Source: Rhodobacter sp. 24-YEA-8
Lineage (GTDB): Bacteria; Pseudomonadota; Alphaproteobacteria; Rhodobacterales; Rhodobacteraceae
Assembly (NCBI RefSeq): GCF_900105075.1
Contig: NZ_FNSK01000003.1
Coordinates: forward strand, 80,001-144,000
Length of the DNA: 64,000 bases
Direction of reading: 5' to 3'
Positions 36,675 through 46,388 of the stretch are shown here, piece after piece (the stretch's first letter is position 1; each line of letters starts with the position of its first letter). The notes beneath the pieces were generated by a model, which was not told the DNA's origin, made no database searches, and was given only the letters and a program-made list of their open reading frames with translations. The translations under genes were made by a program, and so were the position numbers.

Positions 36675-38326
36675 CCTCCGCCCCTCAGCCCGGATCGGCT
36701 CAGGCCGGACCGCCGACCGCATTCGCCGGGATGAGCCTCGCCCGGGCCTTGCCGTTCTTTTGCGCCTCGGTGCTGATCGGTCTGGCGCAGGGCCTGGGCC
36801 AGGGCTTTGTCAGCGCCAATATTCCGCAGATTGCCGGGGATCTGGGTGTCAGCACCACCGATGCCAGCTGGCTGATGGCGGCCTATATGATCCCGCGCGC
36901 GACGCTGCCCCTGATGCTGATCAAGGTGCGCACCCAGTTTGGTCTGCGCCGCTTTGCCGAGGTCAGTATCGTGGTCTTTGCGGTGGTGGCTTTCTCAGCG
37001 CTCTGGATCTCGGATCTGCGCTCGGCGGTGGTAGTGCAATTCCTGTCAGGCTGTGCCGCCGCGCCGCTTTCGACGCTTGCATTCCTTTACATGCTGGAGC
37101 CGCTGAGCCCGCCCGCCAAGATGAAATACGGGCTGCCGGCGGTGTTGGCGGTGATCCTGATCGGGCCCAATCTGGCGCGCGTCATCTCGCCCTCGCTGAT
37201 CGGAGATGGCGGGCTGGCGGGCGTGCATTTCGCGGCGCTTGGCCTTGCGCTGATGTCGCTTGCGGTGGTCTGGGTGCTGCCACTGAAACCACAGCCGCGT
37301 GAGAAGGTGATCGAAGCCGGGGATTTCCTCAGCTTCGCACTGATTTCTTTTGGCTTTTCCGCCATTGTCATCAGTTTCGTGATGGGGCCGATCCATTGGT
37401 GGTTCGATGCGCCCTGGATCGGCTGGCTGCTGGCGGGTGGGGTGATCTCGCTGACGCTCGCGGTGATCATCGAACTGGGGCGCCGCGCGCCGCTGGTCGA
37501 TTTCCGCTGGCTCGCGACCCCGGCCATGCTGCATCTGACGCTGACGCTTTTGTTGTTCCGGCTGGTTCTGTCGGAACAAAGCACCGGTGCGCCCCGGATG
37601 TTCCAGGTGCTGGGCGTTGCGCCGTCGCAGATGGAAAGCCTGTTTCTGGTGATCTGCTTTGCCGCGATGATGGGCGGCCTCGCCTGTGTGGCCTGGATGA
37701 AACAGACCCGCGAGCCTGCGTTCCATGCGGCGGCGCTGGTGCTGATCGCGGCGGCGACTTTCCTCGATTCACAGGCAACGGTCCTGACCCGGCCCGAACA
37801 ATTCCTGGTCAGTCAGGCACTGATCGGCTTTGCCTCGATGCTGTTCATGCCCCCCGCGATGGTGATGGGGCTGATGGCCGCGCTGAAAAAGGGACCGAAT
37901 TATCTTCTGTCCTTTATCATCGTCTTCATCGCGACCCAGAGCCTTGGCGGCGTGATCGGATCGGGGATCTTCACCACCTTCACCACCCATCGCCAGACCT
38001 TCCACCTCGCCACCCTGACTGAACAGCTCTCTGCCAGCGACCCGCTGATGCAAAGCGTGATGGCGCAGGGCACCGCGCTTTTTGCCACGCAAAGCCCCGA
38101 TCTCGCGGCGGACCGGCTGCAGACCCTGTCGCAACTGATGACCGAGGCCGGGCGCCAGGCCTGGGTCATGGCCTATAATGATGCCTACTTCCTGACCTTC
38201 CTCATCGCGCTGACCGCGCTTGCAGTGCTGGTCCTGCATGTGTTGCGCGACTGGATCTGGGCCAGGATGAACGCGGCTTTCGTTGCAAAACCCGAACCCT
38301 CCTCTCCCCCCTCAGAGCAAAGCTGA
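36671..38326 (+). CDS. MFS efflux transporter, DHA2 (14-helix) type
   Basis: 551 residues with about 14 membrane helices. N-terminal family text: FVSANIPQIAGDLGVSTTDA, SWLMAAYMIPRATLPLMLIK (EmrB has NVAIPTIAGDLG...WVITSYLVA). The start is GTG at 36671, overlapping the MarR stop. It is followed by an HlyD/EmrA-type adaptor, so it should work as an EmrAB-like pump across both membranes, exporting hydrophobic or aromatic compounds. Confidence 0.92.
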   Translation: MTSAPQPGSAQAGPPTAFAGMSLARALPFFCASVLIGLAQGLGQGFVSANIPQIAGDLGVSTTDASWLMAAYMIPRATLPLMLIKVRTQFGLRRFAEVSIVVFAVVAFSALWISDLRSAVVVQFLSGCAAAPLSTLAFLYMLEPLSPPAKMKYGLPAVLAVILIGPNLARVISPSLIGDGGLAGVHFAALGLALMSLAVVWVLPLKPQPREKVIEAGDFLSFALISFGFSAIVISFVMGPIHWWFDAPWIGWLLAGGVISLTLAVIIELGRRAPLVDFRWLATPAMLHLTLTLLLFRLVLSEQSTGAPRMFQVLGVAPSQMESLFLVICFAAMMGGLACVAWMKQTREPAFHAAALVLIAAATFLDSQATVLTRPEQFLVSQALIGFASMLFMPPAMVMGLMAALKKGPNYLLSFIIVFIATQSLGGVIGSGIFTTFTTHRQTFHLATLTEQLSASDPLMQSVMAQGTALFATQSPDLAADRLQTLSQLMTEAGRQAWVMAYNDAYFLTFLIALTALAVLVLHVLRDWIWARMNAAFVAKPEPSSPPSEQS

Positions 38327-38330
38327 CGCC

Positions 38331-39362
38331 ATGAGCCGTTCCTTCCTTGTGCCCACCATTATCGCCGGGGTGATTGGCCTCGCCGGGCTGTTGCTGGTGC
38401 TTTTCGCCTGGCATCTGCCGCCTTTCGCACCCTCGGCCCCCACCACTGAAAACGCCTATCTGCGCGGTCGGGTCACCACGATCTCCCCGCAGCTTTCCGG
38501 CTATATCGCGAAAGTGGAGGTCCAGGATTTCCAGGAGGTGCGCGAGGGCGATGTGATCGCGGTGCTTGACGACCGCATCTACCGCCAGAAACTCGCCCAG
38601 GCCGAAGCCGGGCTGGCCGGCGCAAAAGCTGCGATGGAGGTCGCGGTGCAGAATGTACGCTCGGCCGAGGCGGTGCTGGAATCGGATGCGGCAGCGCTGG
38701 CCTCGGCCGATCTCGCGGTCCAGACGGCGCGCTCGGACAACAGCCGCACCACATCACTGCGCGAGCGCGGCGTGGCGACCGAGGCGGCGCTGGAACAGAC
38801 AGAACTTGCGCTGCAAAAGGCACTGACCGCCCAGACCCAGGCCCAGGCAACGATGGATGTGCAGCGCGAACAGCTCGCCAATGCAAAGGTGCAGATCGCA
38901 AGCGCCCAGGCCCAGATCGACAATGCCAATGCCGCTGTGGAGCTCACCCGGATCGATCTCGGGAACACCGTGATCCGCGCGCCGGCTGCGGGCAAGCTGG
39001 GGCAGATCGCGGTCCGGGTCGGGCAATATGTCTCGCCCGGCACCGCGCTGGTCTCGCATGTCGGCCAGGATCTCTGGCTGATCGCGAATTTCAATGAGGG
39101 CAGCCTGAACAGCCTCGCCGTCGGGCAGAAAGTGCATTTCAGCGTCGATGCGCTGCATGGCCAGGTCTTTACCGGCGTGATCGAGAGTTTCTCGCCCGCC
39201 ACGGCCTCGGAATTCAGCCTGATCGCCGGCACCAATGCCACCGGCAATTTCACCAAGATAGCGCAGCGTGTGCCGGTCCGGATCGGGATTGACCCCGGCC
39301 AGGCGCGGGCCGAACTGCTGGCGCCTGGATTCTCGGTGGTGGCCTCGGTGCAGCCCGACTGA
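38331..39362 (+). CDS. EmrA/HlyD-family adaptor protein
   Basis: 343 residues from the ATG at 38331, four bases after the MFS stop; a Met 16 codons upstream overlaps the pump gene and gives a poorer start. One membrane helix (about 7-27), the family entry TTENAYLRGRVTTISPQLSG, a lipoyl half (YIAKVEVQDFQEVREGDVIA), a long coiled hairpin (about 85-200), the second half RAPAAGKLGQIAVRVGQYVS and a beta-barrel ending in IGIDPGQARAELLAPGFSVV. It partners the MFS pump and an outer-membrane channel encoded elsewhere. Confidence 0.93.
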   Translation: MSRSFLVPTIIAGVIGLAGLLLVLFAWHLPPFAPSAPTTENAYLRGRVTTISPQLSGYIAKVEVQDFQEVREGDVIAVLDDRIYRQKLAQAEAGLAGAKAAMEVAVQNVRSAEAVLESDAAALASADLAVQTARSDNSRTTSLRERGVATEAALEQTELALQKALTAQTQAQATMDVQREQLANAKVQIASAQAQIDNANAAVELTRIDLGNTVIRAPAAGKLGQIAVRVGQYVSPGTALVSHVGQDLWLIANFNEGSLNSLAVGQKVHFSVDALHGQVFTGVIESFSPATASEFSLIAGTNATGNFTKIAQRVPVRIGIDPGQARAELLAPGFSVVASVQPD

Positions 39363-39535
39363 CGCGGGATGGCTTTCTGCGGGCGCAATACGTGTTTCAC
39401 CGCGATGTGGCGCCGTTTTATGCCGATACCGCCCTTGGCGTGTATATCGCGGATCTGCCTGCGCCGAGCCGGATGGGGGCGGTGTTTTATGCCATCCTGG
39501 CGCCTGGCGCCTGGCTTTGGCCTCGCCCGACCCGG

Positions 39536-39826
39536 TCAGAGAGCGGCCAGCGCGCTGCGAAAGGCGGCGATCACCGCCTCGTCCCGGCGATAGAACACCC
39601 ATTGTCCGATCCGCTCCCGCACGATCAGCCCCGCCGCCGTCAGCACCGCAAGATGTGCCGAAACCGAAGATTGCGCGAGGCCGCAACGCGCGAACTGCCC
39701 GGCGCAGATACCCAGATCATGGGGCAGCGCCTGGTCGGGGAAATGTTGCTCCGGCGTGCGCATCCAGGCCAGCATCTGCCGCCGCGCCGGATGCGCCAGG
39801 GCCTTCAGGATCAGATCCTCATCCAT
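39536..39826 (-). CDS. ArsR-family transcriptional regulator
   Basis: 96 residues. A typical small winged helix-turn-helix: LILKALAHPARRQMLAWMRT, CGLAQSSVSAHLAVLTAAGL, IVRERIGQWVFYRRDE. No ArsR/SmtB-type Cys box (ELCVCDL) is present; cysteines occur only in GICAGQFARCGL, so metal sensing is not certain. It is divergent to the flavin monooxygenase gene across 119 bases that contain repeated CGATATA elements. It resembles ArsR regulators that control organosulfur or oxygenase operons. Confidence 0.9.
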   Translation of the reverse strand: MDEDLILKALAHPARRQMLAWMRTPEQHFPDQALPHDLGICAGQFARCGLAQSSVSAHLAVLTAAGLIVRERIGQWVFYRRDEAVIAAFRSALAAL

Positions 39827-39870
39827 GTCCGCACCTCTGCCGGGTCTCTCTCAGGAGATCAATTCTGTCT

Positions 39871-39914
39871 TATATCGTAAAAATCCGATATATCATTTTA
39901 CAAATCCCGATATA
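39871..39914. promoter_or_regulatory. repeated TATATCG/CGATATA elements in the ArsR/monooxygenase promoter
   Basis: TATATCG at 39871-39877 is inverted relative to CGATATA at 39886-39892, and CGATATA recurs at 39908-39914. The AT-rich repeats stand out from the GC-rich surroundings and occupy the divergent promoter. An ArsR operator is the obvious inference. Confidence 0.55.
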
Positions 39915-39945
39915 AACTCTGCCCGTCTTTAGCAGGAATGTCATC

Positions 39946-41277
39946 ATGAGCCGTGAACGTCAGCTTCACCTGGGCGCCTTCATGCGGCCGGTCTCGCTGC
40001 ATACCGGCGCATGGCGCTATCCCGGTGCCTGGCCGGATGCGAATTTCAACCTCCGCCATCTGACCTATATGGCGAAAAGGCTCGAGGCGGCGAAGTTTGA
40101 CGCCTTTTTCATGGCCGACCACCTTGCCGTGCTGAATATGCCGGTCGAGGCGCTCAGGCGCAGCCACACCGTCACCTCGTTTGAACCCTTCACGCTGCTG
40201 TCCGCGCTGGCGGCGGTGACGGAACGGATCGGGCTGATCGCAACGGCCTCGACCAGCTATGACGAGCCCTATCACGTCGCGCGGCGCTTTGCCTCGCTGG
40301 ATCATATTTCCGGCGGGCGCGCGGGGTGGAATATCGTCACCACCTCGAACCCTGATGCGGCGCTGAATTTCGGGCGCGAAGACCAGCCCGACCATGCCGA
40401 CCGCTATGCACGGGCGCGGGAATTCTATGATGTGGTGACCGGGCTCTGGGACACATTTGCCGATGATGCCTTCACGCGCGACGTGCAAAGCGGCCAGTAT
40501 TTCGACCCGGGCCGGATGCATGTGCTGGGTCACAAAGGGCCAGAGCTTTCGGTGCGCGGACCGCTGAACATCGCGCGGCCTCCGCAGGGCTGGCCAGTGA
40601 TCGTGCAGGCCGGCGCCTCCGAGCCCGGTCGCCAGCTTGCGGCGGAAACCGCCGAGGCGGTGTTTGCCGCGCCGCAAAGCCTCGCCGATGGACGCGCCTT
40701 TTATGCCGATGTGAAAGCGCGGGCGGTGGCGGCGGGCCGGGCGCGCGAAGATATCGTGATCCTGCCCGGCGCCTTTGTGATCGTGGGCGAGACCATTGCC
40801 GAGGCAAAGGCGAAACGTGCCGCGCTGGACAGTCTGGTCTATTATGAAAGCGCGATTGCCTCGCTTTCGATCGCGCTCGGGATTGATGCCTCGGGCTTTG
40901 ACCCGGATGCGCCTTTGCCCGAGGATCTGCCCGAGACCAACCAGTCGAAATCCAGCCGCGACCGGGTGATCGCAATGGCCCGCAGCGAGGGGCTTACCGT
41001 CCGCCAGCTGGCGCAGCGACAGGGTGGCTATTCCGGCCTTTCCTTCATCGGCACGCCCGCAAGCATTGCCGATAAGATGGAGGAATGGATCGATCAGGGC
41101 GGCTCTGACGGGTTCAACATCATGTTCCCCTTCCTGCCGGCGGGGTTGACAGATTTCACCGACCAAGTGGTGCCGGAACTGCAACGCCGCGGCCTCTTTC
41201 GCCGCGACTATGAGGGGGCGACGCTGCGCGATCATCTGGGCCTCAAACGCCCGCCGAACCGGTTTTTCCCCGGCTGA
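39946..41277 (+). CDS. FMNH2-dependent monooxygenase of the NtaA/SnaA/DmoA family
   Basis: 443 residues, normal for the class. Luciferase-like TIM barrel: LHLGAFMRPVSLHTGAWRYP at the start, AAKFDAFFMADHLAVLNMP, LSALAAVTERIGLIATASTS, the family signature DHISGGRAGWNIVTTSNPDA, and PVIVQAGASEPGRQLAAETA. The enzymes use reduced FMN from a separate reductase and O2 to open C-S, C-N or similar bonds. With MetY-like and Ssu-type genes nearby, an organosulfur substrate is the best guess. The flavin reductase is not in the window. Confidence 0.9.
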   Translation: MSRERQLHLGAFMRPVSLHTGAWRYPGAWPDANFNLRHLTYMAKRLEAAKFDAFFMADHLAVLNMPVEALRRSHTVTSFEPFTLLSALAAVTERIGLIATASTSYDEPYHVARRFASLDHISGGRAGWNIVTTSNPDAALNFGREDQPDHADRYARAREFYDVVTGLWDTFADDAFTRDVQSGQYFDPGRMHVLGHKGPELSVRGPLNIARPPQGWPVIVQAGASEPGRQLAAETAEAVFAAPQSLADGRAFYADVKARAVAAGRAREDIVILPGAFVIVGETIAEAKAKRAALDSLVYYESAIASLSIALGIDASGFDPDAPLPEDLPETNQSKSSRDRVIAMARSEGLTVRQLAQRQGGYSGLSFIGTPASIADKMEEWIDQGGSDGFNIMFPFLPAGLTDFTDQVVPELQRRGLFRRDYEGATLRDHLGLKRPPNRFFPG

Positions 41278-41296
41278 GCGAGCGTCGGGGCGCGGT

Positions 41297-42316
41297 TCAG
41301 CCGTTCCCGGCCAGCCCCGCCCTGAGCAGATCGCCATGATGGGCATGCGCCACATCGGGATGCGAGCGCAGGCGGCTTTTCAGATGGTTCAGCCCGACAT
41401 TGCGAAAGAGCGGGTTCAGCGGGTCGACCGTCAGCCCACGCTCGCGGCTTTTCAGCGCCTCAGGAAGCGGCAGGACCGGGATCTCGGCGTCGTAATGCGC
41501 GCCGAGGAAGAAGGCGTAGGAAAACCGCTCTACCCCAGGCGGCGGCGCGATCACGTCATGCACATCGGCGCGCACGAAGCCATTGGTCGCCAGTTCCAGC
41601 AGCTCGCCTGAATTGATCACGAATGTGCCCGGCAGCGGCGGCACCTTGATCCAGTCACCATCAAGCGTCTGGACCCGCAGCCCCTCGACCTCGTCTTGCA
41701 AAAGAATGGTGATGATGCCGCCATCCTTATGCGCCCCGACACCCTGATCGGTCTCGGCCACATCGCGCCCCGGATAGCGGATCAGCTTCAGAAGCTGGGT
41801 CGGCTGCGGGTCGTAAACCGCGCGGAACGCATCCGCCTCCAGGCCAAGCGCCAGCGCAATCGCCTGCAAAAGGTCGATCCCAAGCGCCGTCACCCGTTCC
41901 TGATAGTCGAGCACCACCGGTTTCAGATCGGGCAGCGCGTCGGGCCATTGGTTGGGGCCATGCAGCCGGCTCCAGGGATCTGTACCATCCGGGAGGGGCT
42001 CGCCTTCGGTATTGAAATCGATCTGCTCGCGCCAGTCCTGCTCGCCGCGCGTATGTTCCAGCCCGGCGCGGTTATAGCCGCGAAAATGCGGCGATTTCAC
42101 CATCTCGACCGCCAGCTTCTCGGCCTCGGGCAGCGCGAAAAACGCCCGTGACAGGCGTTTCAGATCCTGGATCAGTGTCTCCGGGACATCATGGCCGGTC
42201 AGGTAGAAAAACCCGTGATCATGGAGCACCGCGCGCAGTTCCTCAACGAAAGCTGCGCGGGCGTCAGGCCCGGCATGGAAACGCGAGACATCGAGAATGG
42301 GAAGGGTGCTGGACAA
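41297..42316 (-). CDS. isopenicillin N synthase-like 2-oxoglutarate/Fe(II) dioxygenase
   Basis: 339 residues. The DIOX_N part opens LPILDVSRFHAGPDARAAFV and continues HDHGFFYLTGHDVPE. The catalytic part holds the iron facial triad His-x-Asp in GVGAHKDGGIITILL and distal His in VRADVHDVIAPP, and the RxS 2-oxoglutarate clamp in ERFSYAFFLGAHYD. The genuine substrate of such bacterial members is mostly unknown. It is convergent with the monooxygenase gene (19-base gap) and upstream on its strand is a MetY-like gene, so a role in sulfur or amino acid scavenging is inferred from context. Confidence 0.92.
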   Translation of the reverse strand: MSSTLPILDVSRFHAGPDARAAFVEELRAVLHDHGFFYLTGHDVPETLIQDLKRLSRAFFALPEAEKLAVEMVKSPHFRGYNRAGLEHTRGEQDWREQIDFNTEGEPLPDGTDPWSRLHGPNQWPDALPDLKPVVLDYQERVTALGIDLLQAIALALGLEADAFRAVYDPQPTQLLKLIRYPGRDVAETDQGVGAHKDGGIITILLQDEVEGLRVQTLDGDWIKVPPLPGTFVINSGELLELATNGFVRADVHDVIAPPPGVERFSYAFFLGAHYDAEIPVLPLPEALKSRERGLTVDPLNPLFRNVGLNHLKSRLRSHPDVAHAHHGDLLRAGLAGNG

Positions 42317-42412
42317 TCTGTGCTCCTGATCCGGCGCATTGCAAGGTAAGACGCGGGGAGGAGACGGCCCCTCCCCGCCCTGGTTTTCACACCCAGGTTT
42401 CGCGGCGGATCT

Positions 42413-43735
42413 TTACGCGGCCTTGCGGTCGCGATTGCCCGATGCCGCCTCAAGTGCCTGTTTCAGATCGGCGATGATATCTTCCGGATGCTCGATCCCG
42501 ATCGAAAGCCGCACATAGCCCGGCGTAACGCCTGCAGCGTGTTGTTCAGCTTCGGTCAGCTGCTGATGCGTGGTCGAGGCCGGATGGATCGCAAGGCTGC
42601 GCGCATCGCCGATATTCGCCACATGATGGAACAGCTGCAGCGCGTCGATGAAAGCGCGGCCGGCATCAACGCCGCCTTCCAGCTCAAACCCGATCAGTGC
42701 GCCATAGCCACCTTCCAGATAGGTATCGGCACGGCGCCGGGCCTCGCCGCCCTGCAGGCCGGGATAGATCACCTGGGTGACACCTGGCAGCGCGGCCAGG
42801 ACATCCGCGACCTGACGGGCGTTTTCATTGTGCTGGCGGATGCGCAAAGGCAGCGTCTCCAGCCCCTGCAACGTCAGGAAGGCGTTTTGCGGCGCGACCG
42901 AGGCGCCGATGTCGCGCAGCAGCTTGACCCGCGCGCGCAGCACATAGGCGATGGGGCCAAGCGGTTTGGCAGCCTCGGTCCAGATCGCGCCGTGATAGGC
43001 GGCATCGGGCCGCGTCAAAAGCGGGAAACGGGCGGCATGGGCCTCCCAATCGAAATTGCCGCCATCGATGATCGCGCCGCCAATCGCGGTGCCATGGCCG
43101 CCGATATATTTAGTGGTGGAATAGACCACCACCGCCGCGCCATGTTTCAGCGGTTTCGCGGTCAGCGGCGCGGCAGTGTTGTCGAGGATCAGCGGCACGC
43201 CGATCTTGCTGCCCAGCTCGGCCACTTCGGCAATCGGGAAGACCTGAAGCTTGGGATTCGGCAGCGTCTCGCCAAACCAGGCGCGGGTTTTGTCATCGGT
43301 CGCGCGGACGAAATTCTGCGGATCGGCCTGGTCGACGAACCGTACCGCGATGCCGAACTGCTTCAGCGTATTCGACAACAGCGTGACCGTGCCGCCGTAA
43401 AGATCGGTCGAGGCGACGATATTATCGCCTGCCTGGGCGATATTCGTCAGCGCGAAAAAGGTCGCAGCCTGGCCCGAGGCCAGCGCCAGCGCCGCCGCGC
43501 CGCCTTCGATCTGCGCGAGCCGGGTTTCCAGCGCGTCAGTCGTAGGATTGCCGATGCGGGAATAGATATTGCCCAGCTCTTCCAGCGCGAAGAGCCGTGC
43601 GGCATGGGCGGTATCGTCAAACTGGAAGCTGGTATTCTGGTAGATCGGCACCGCGAGCGAGCCGGTCGCCGGATCGGTGCGCCAGGTGCCGCCATGCAGG
43701 GCGAGCGTCTCGGGGTGCAGGCTGGTCGTCGCCAT
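42413..43735 (-). CDS. metY: O-acetylhomoserine sulfhydrylase (MetY)-type PLP enzyme
   Basis: 440 residues from the ATG at 43735, which has AAAGGATG ten bases upstream; the longer frame has an odd leader. Cys/Met-metabolism PLP family: TLALHGGTWRTDPATGSLAV, PIYQNTSFQFDD, YSRIGNPTTDALETRLAQIE, and the PLP lysine in VVYSTTKYIGGHGTAIGG. The length of ~440 and the insertion around 230-260 match MetY rather than MetB/MetC (~390). It makes homocysteine from O-acetylhomoserine and sulfide, or uses other thiols. Its place next to monooxygenase and sulfonate-type ABC genes suits use of sulfide released from organosulfur. Confidence 0.9.
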   Translation of the reverse strand: MATTSLHPETLALHGGTWRTDPATGSLAVPIYQNTSFQFDDTAHAARLFALEELGNIYSRIGNPTTDALETRLAQIEGGAAALALASGQAATFFALTNIAQAGDNIVASTDLYGGTVTLLSNTLKQFGIAVRFVDQADPQNFVRATDDKTRAWFGETLPNPKLQVFPIAEVAELGSKIGVPLILDNTAAPLTAKPLKHGAAVVVYSTTKYIGGHGTAIGGAIIDGGNFDWEAHAARFPLLTRPDAAYHGAIWTEAAKPLGPIAYVLRARVKLLRDIGASVAPQNAFLTLQGLETLPLRIRQHNENARQVADVLAALPGVTQVIYPGLQGGEARRRADTYLEGGYGALIGFELEGGVDAGRAFIDALQLFHHVANIGDARSLAIHPASTTHQQLTEAEQHAAGVTPGYVRLSIGIEHPEDIIADLKQALEAASGNRDRKAA

Positions 43736-44163
43736 CGGGATCATCCTTTCTGGTGGATCAGGGGGTCGGGCAACGGCCCGCAATGTGAGATGGCATCAGC
43801 ATCGTCAAATCATCACGATTGTTTCAATCGTCTTATCGGGGGCATTCAGGGAAAGAGATTTCCTTCGCCCCTGCCCCGGCAGGAGAGTTGATCTTTTCTG
43901 CGCGAAACCGCCCCGGAACGGGAAAAACCACAGATGATTTCTTTGCCTGGCGCGGCAGCGCAGCCTGTATCTGATGTGATTCGAAAAGCAGAACCGGCGG
44001 ACGACAGCAGGATTATTCTATGCGCCGCCACTGCGGCGAAAGAGAGCTGCTCTTCGATCGCGCAATTACAGAAATATCATGTAGATCAGCAAGATACTTG
44101 ATATAATTCAGGCTCCGCGCTCGGATTGCCTCATGAAATCGGCAGATATCGGAGCATCTTTAC
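43736..44163. other. divergent promoter region between metY and amino acid ABC genes
   Basis: 428 bases with no supported gene. A -10-like TATAAT stands at 44102-44107, 56 bases before the binding-protein start, without a convincing -35. Minus-strand promoter elements for metY are not evident by eye. Confidence 0.45.
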
Positions 44164-45189
44164 ATGCGCAATGAACGACTTTTCGGCCGCACCCTGCGCG
44201 GTCTTGCAGCAGCGGCGGCGCTTGCCGCAACCGCCCTTCCCGCCACAGCCGGCGGCACGCTGGACGCCATCAAAGAGCGCGGTGTGATCAAGGTCGGTGT
44301 CGGCACCACGCCGGGTTTCTTCTCGCCCGACAGCGAGGGCAAATGGCAGGGCTTCTTCATTGATTACGGCCGGGCGCTGTCCATCGCGGTCTTCAATGAA
44401 GACGGTAAGGTGGAGTTCACCAACTCTTCGCCACAGCAGCGCCTGCCCGCGCTTCAGGCCGGCGAATTTGACATCCTCCTGTCGGGCGTCACGGTCACCA
44501 TCAACCGCGCCTTCAATCTCGGCTTCCATTTCGGGCCGACCGTTTTCTATGACGGCCAGGGCATCCTTGCACGCAAGGAACTCGGCGTGACCACGGCGAC
44601 AGAGCTCGACGGCGCGGTGATCGGGGTGCAATCGGGCACCACGGGTGAATTGAACATCGCCGACTTCTTCCGCAAATCCGGCCATGAATTCACCCCCGTC
44701 ACCATTGAAGACACGTCGGAATTCATCGCGGCGCTGGAATCGGGCCGGGTCGATGCGATCACCCAGGACAGCTCGGATCTCGTGGGCAAGCTGCAGCAGC
44801 TGAAAAACCCCGATGACTATGTGCTTCTGCCCGAACGGCTGTCGAAAGAGCCGCTTGCGCCTGCGATCAAGGCCGGTGATGACCAATGGCTCGAAATCGT
44901 CAACTGGACCGTCTATGCCACGATCCAGGCCGAAGAATGGGGCATCACCTCGGCCAATGTCGATGAATTCCTGAAATCGGAAGATCCGGCGATCCAGCGC
45001 TTCCTCGGCGTTGATCCGTCTTTGGCCGAGGCCATCGGGTTCAAGCCGGACTGGGCCTATAAGATCATCAAGACCGTGGGCAATTACGGCGAGATCTATG
45101 ACCGCCACCTGACACCGCTGGGCTGGGAGCGCGGCTACAACGACATCTGGACCAATGGCGGGCTGCTTTATTCGCCGCCCTTCCGCTGA
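44164..45189 (+). CDS. polar amino acid ABC transporter, periplasmic binding protein
   Basis: 341 residues with a Sec signal (about 1-28, ending PATA). The family-3 binding-protein start reads GTLDAIKERGVIKVGVGTTP, then GKWQGFFIDYGRALSIAVF, QRLPALQAGEFDILLSGVTV and IGVQSGTTGELN. It is closest in layout to the AapJ/BztA type (long, ~340) for acidic or general L-amino acids. Two permease genes follow directly. Confidence 0.92.
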   Translation: MRNERLFGRTLRGLAAAAALAATALPATAGGTLDAIKERGVIKVGVGTTPGFFSPDSEGKWQGFFIDYGRALSIAVFNEDGKVEFTNSSPQQRLPALQAGEFDILLSGVTVTINRAFNLGFHFGPTVFYDGQGILARKELGVTTATELDGAVIGVQSGTTGELNIADFFRKSGHEFTPVTIEDTSEFIAALESGRVDAITQDSSDLVGKLQQLKNPDDYVLLPERLSKEPLAPAIKAGDDQWLEIVNWTVYATIQAEEWGITSANVDEFLKSEDPAIQRFLGVDPSLAEAIGFKPDWAYKIIKTVGNYGEIYDRHLTPLGWERGYNDIWTNGGLLYSPPFR

Positions 45190-45203
45190 GCAGGTCAGAG
45201 AAG

Positions 45204-46388
45204 GTGAAGATCCCCCTCCGTGAGGCAGGGCCCAATGAGGCTGGGCGGGGCCAATCACCGCATCGGCGCGGGGTCATCCCCGCGCTGGTCGCATGGTGGG
45301 GGCCGCGCCCCTATACCCAGCTGGCGCTGGTCCTGGTCATCCTGGCCGGGCTCTGGCTTTTGGGCCAGAACATTGCCGCCGCGCTGGAGAAGGCCGGGAT
45401 CTCGCCCGGCTTCGCCTTTCTGTCGCGCGCCGCCAGCTTCCAGATCGGCGAGAGCGCTATCCCCTTCTCAGCCGGCGATACCTATCTGCGCGCCATCGGC
45501 GTCGGCGTGATCAATACGCTGCGGGTGGCGCTGATCGGCTGTGTGCTGGCGGCTTTGCTCGGGACGGCGCTTGGGGTTCTTGGGCTGATGGGGAACCCGC
45601 TTCTGACCCGGCTGGTCAGGATCTATGTCGAACTGATCCGTAACACGCCGCTGTTGTTGCAGCTGTTCTTCTGGATCGCACTGGCGCGCAACCTTCCTGG
45701 ACCGAAACAGGCGGTACATGGGGGCGGTATCTGGCTGACCAATCGCGGTGTCTATGTCCCAGCCCCGGTGGTCGAGGCTGGCTGGCTCTGGCCGCTTCTG
45801 GCCTGCGCGGTCGTGATCGTCGCCGTGCTGGCACTGCGCCGGTTTGCAAGGCTCAGGCGCGGCATCTGGCCCGTTGCCCTGGCGCTGATCGCCGGGATTT
45901 TCTGGCAGGCGGGCCTCAGCTTTGACATCCCCGTGCTTAAAGGGCTGAACGTGCGGGGCGGGCTGACGCTTTCGCCGGAATATGCTGCGCTTCTGGTTGC
46001 ACTGGTGGTCAAATTCTCGGCCGCGATTGCCGAGATCGTACGCGCCGGCATCCTGTCCGTCCCCGAGGGCCAGCGTGAAGCCGCCCGCGCCATGGGCCTG
46101 TCCGACTGGCAGATCATGCGCCTCGTGATCCTGCCCCAGGCGCTCAGAGTGATCGTGCCGCTGACCACCTCGGTCTTTCTCGATCTGACCAAGGATTCGA
46201 GCCTCGCCGTCGCGATCGGCTATCCCGATCTCGTCTCGGTCCTGAACACCACCGCGAACACCACCGGCCAGGCCATCGAGGCAGTGCTGATCATGGCGGG
46301 GACCTTCCTCTTGCTCAACCTATGCGTGGCCGCGCTGATGAACCATTACAACCGCCGCGTCGCCCTGCGCGGAGAGGGGCGCAGATGA
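45204..46388 (+). CDS. amino acid ABC transporter permease (AapQ/BztB-like)
   Basis: 394 residues, GTG start 14 bases after the previous stop. An N-terminal helix, then the HisM/GlnP-type permease fold with a long insertion typical of AapQ/BztB. Family text: VGVINTLRVALIGCVLAALL, YVELIRNTPLLLQLFFWIAL and the EAA loop EGQREAARAMGLSDWQIMRL. It pairs with the following permease as a heterodimer. Confidence 0.92.
   Translation: MKIPLREAGPNEAGRGQSPHRRGVIPALVAWWGPRPYTQLALVLVILAGLWLLGQNIAAALEKAGISPGFAFLSRAASFQIGESAIPFSAGDTYLRAIGVGVINTLRVALIGCVLAALLGTALGVLGLMGNPLLTRLVRIYVELIRNTPLLLQLFFWIALARNLPGPKQAVHGGGIWLTNRGVYVPAPVVEAGWLWPLLACAVVIVAVLALRRFARLRRGIWPVALALIAGIFWQAGLSFDIPVLKGLNVRGGLTLSPEYAALLVALVVKFSAAIAEIVRAGILSVPEGQREAARAMGLSDWQIMRLVILPQALRVIVPLTTSVFLDLTKDSSLAVAIGYPDLVSVLNTTANTTGQAIEAVLIMAGTFLLLNLCVAALMNHYNRRVALRGEGRR

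Noticed and set aside
39363..39540. Short frame after the HlyD gene reading FHRDVAPFYADTALGVYIAD
   Set aside because: It reads like protein but has no start with a ribosome-binding site, no family I recognise, and runs into the antisense of arsR. At most a gene fragment.
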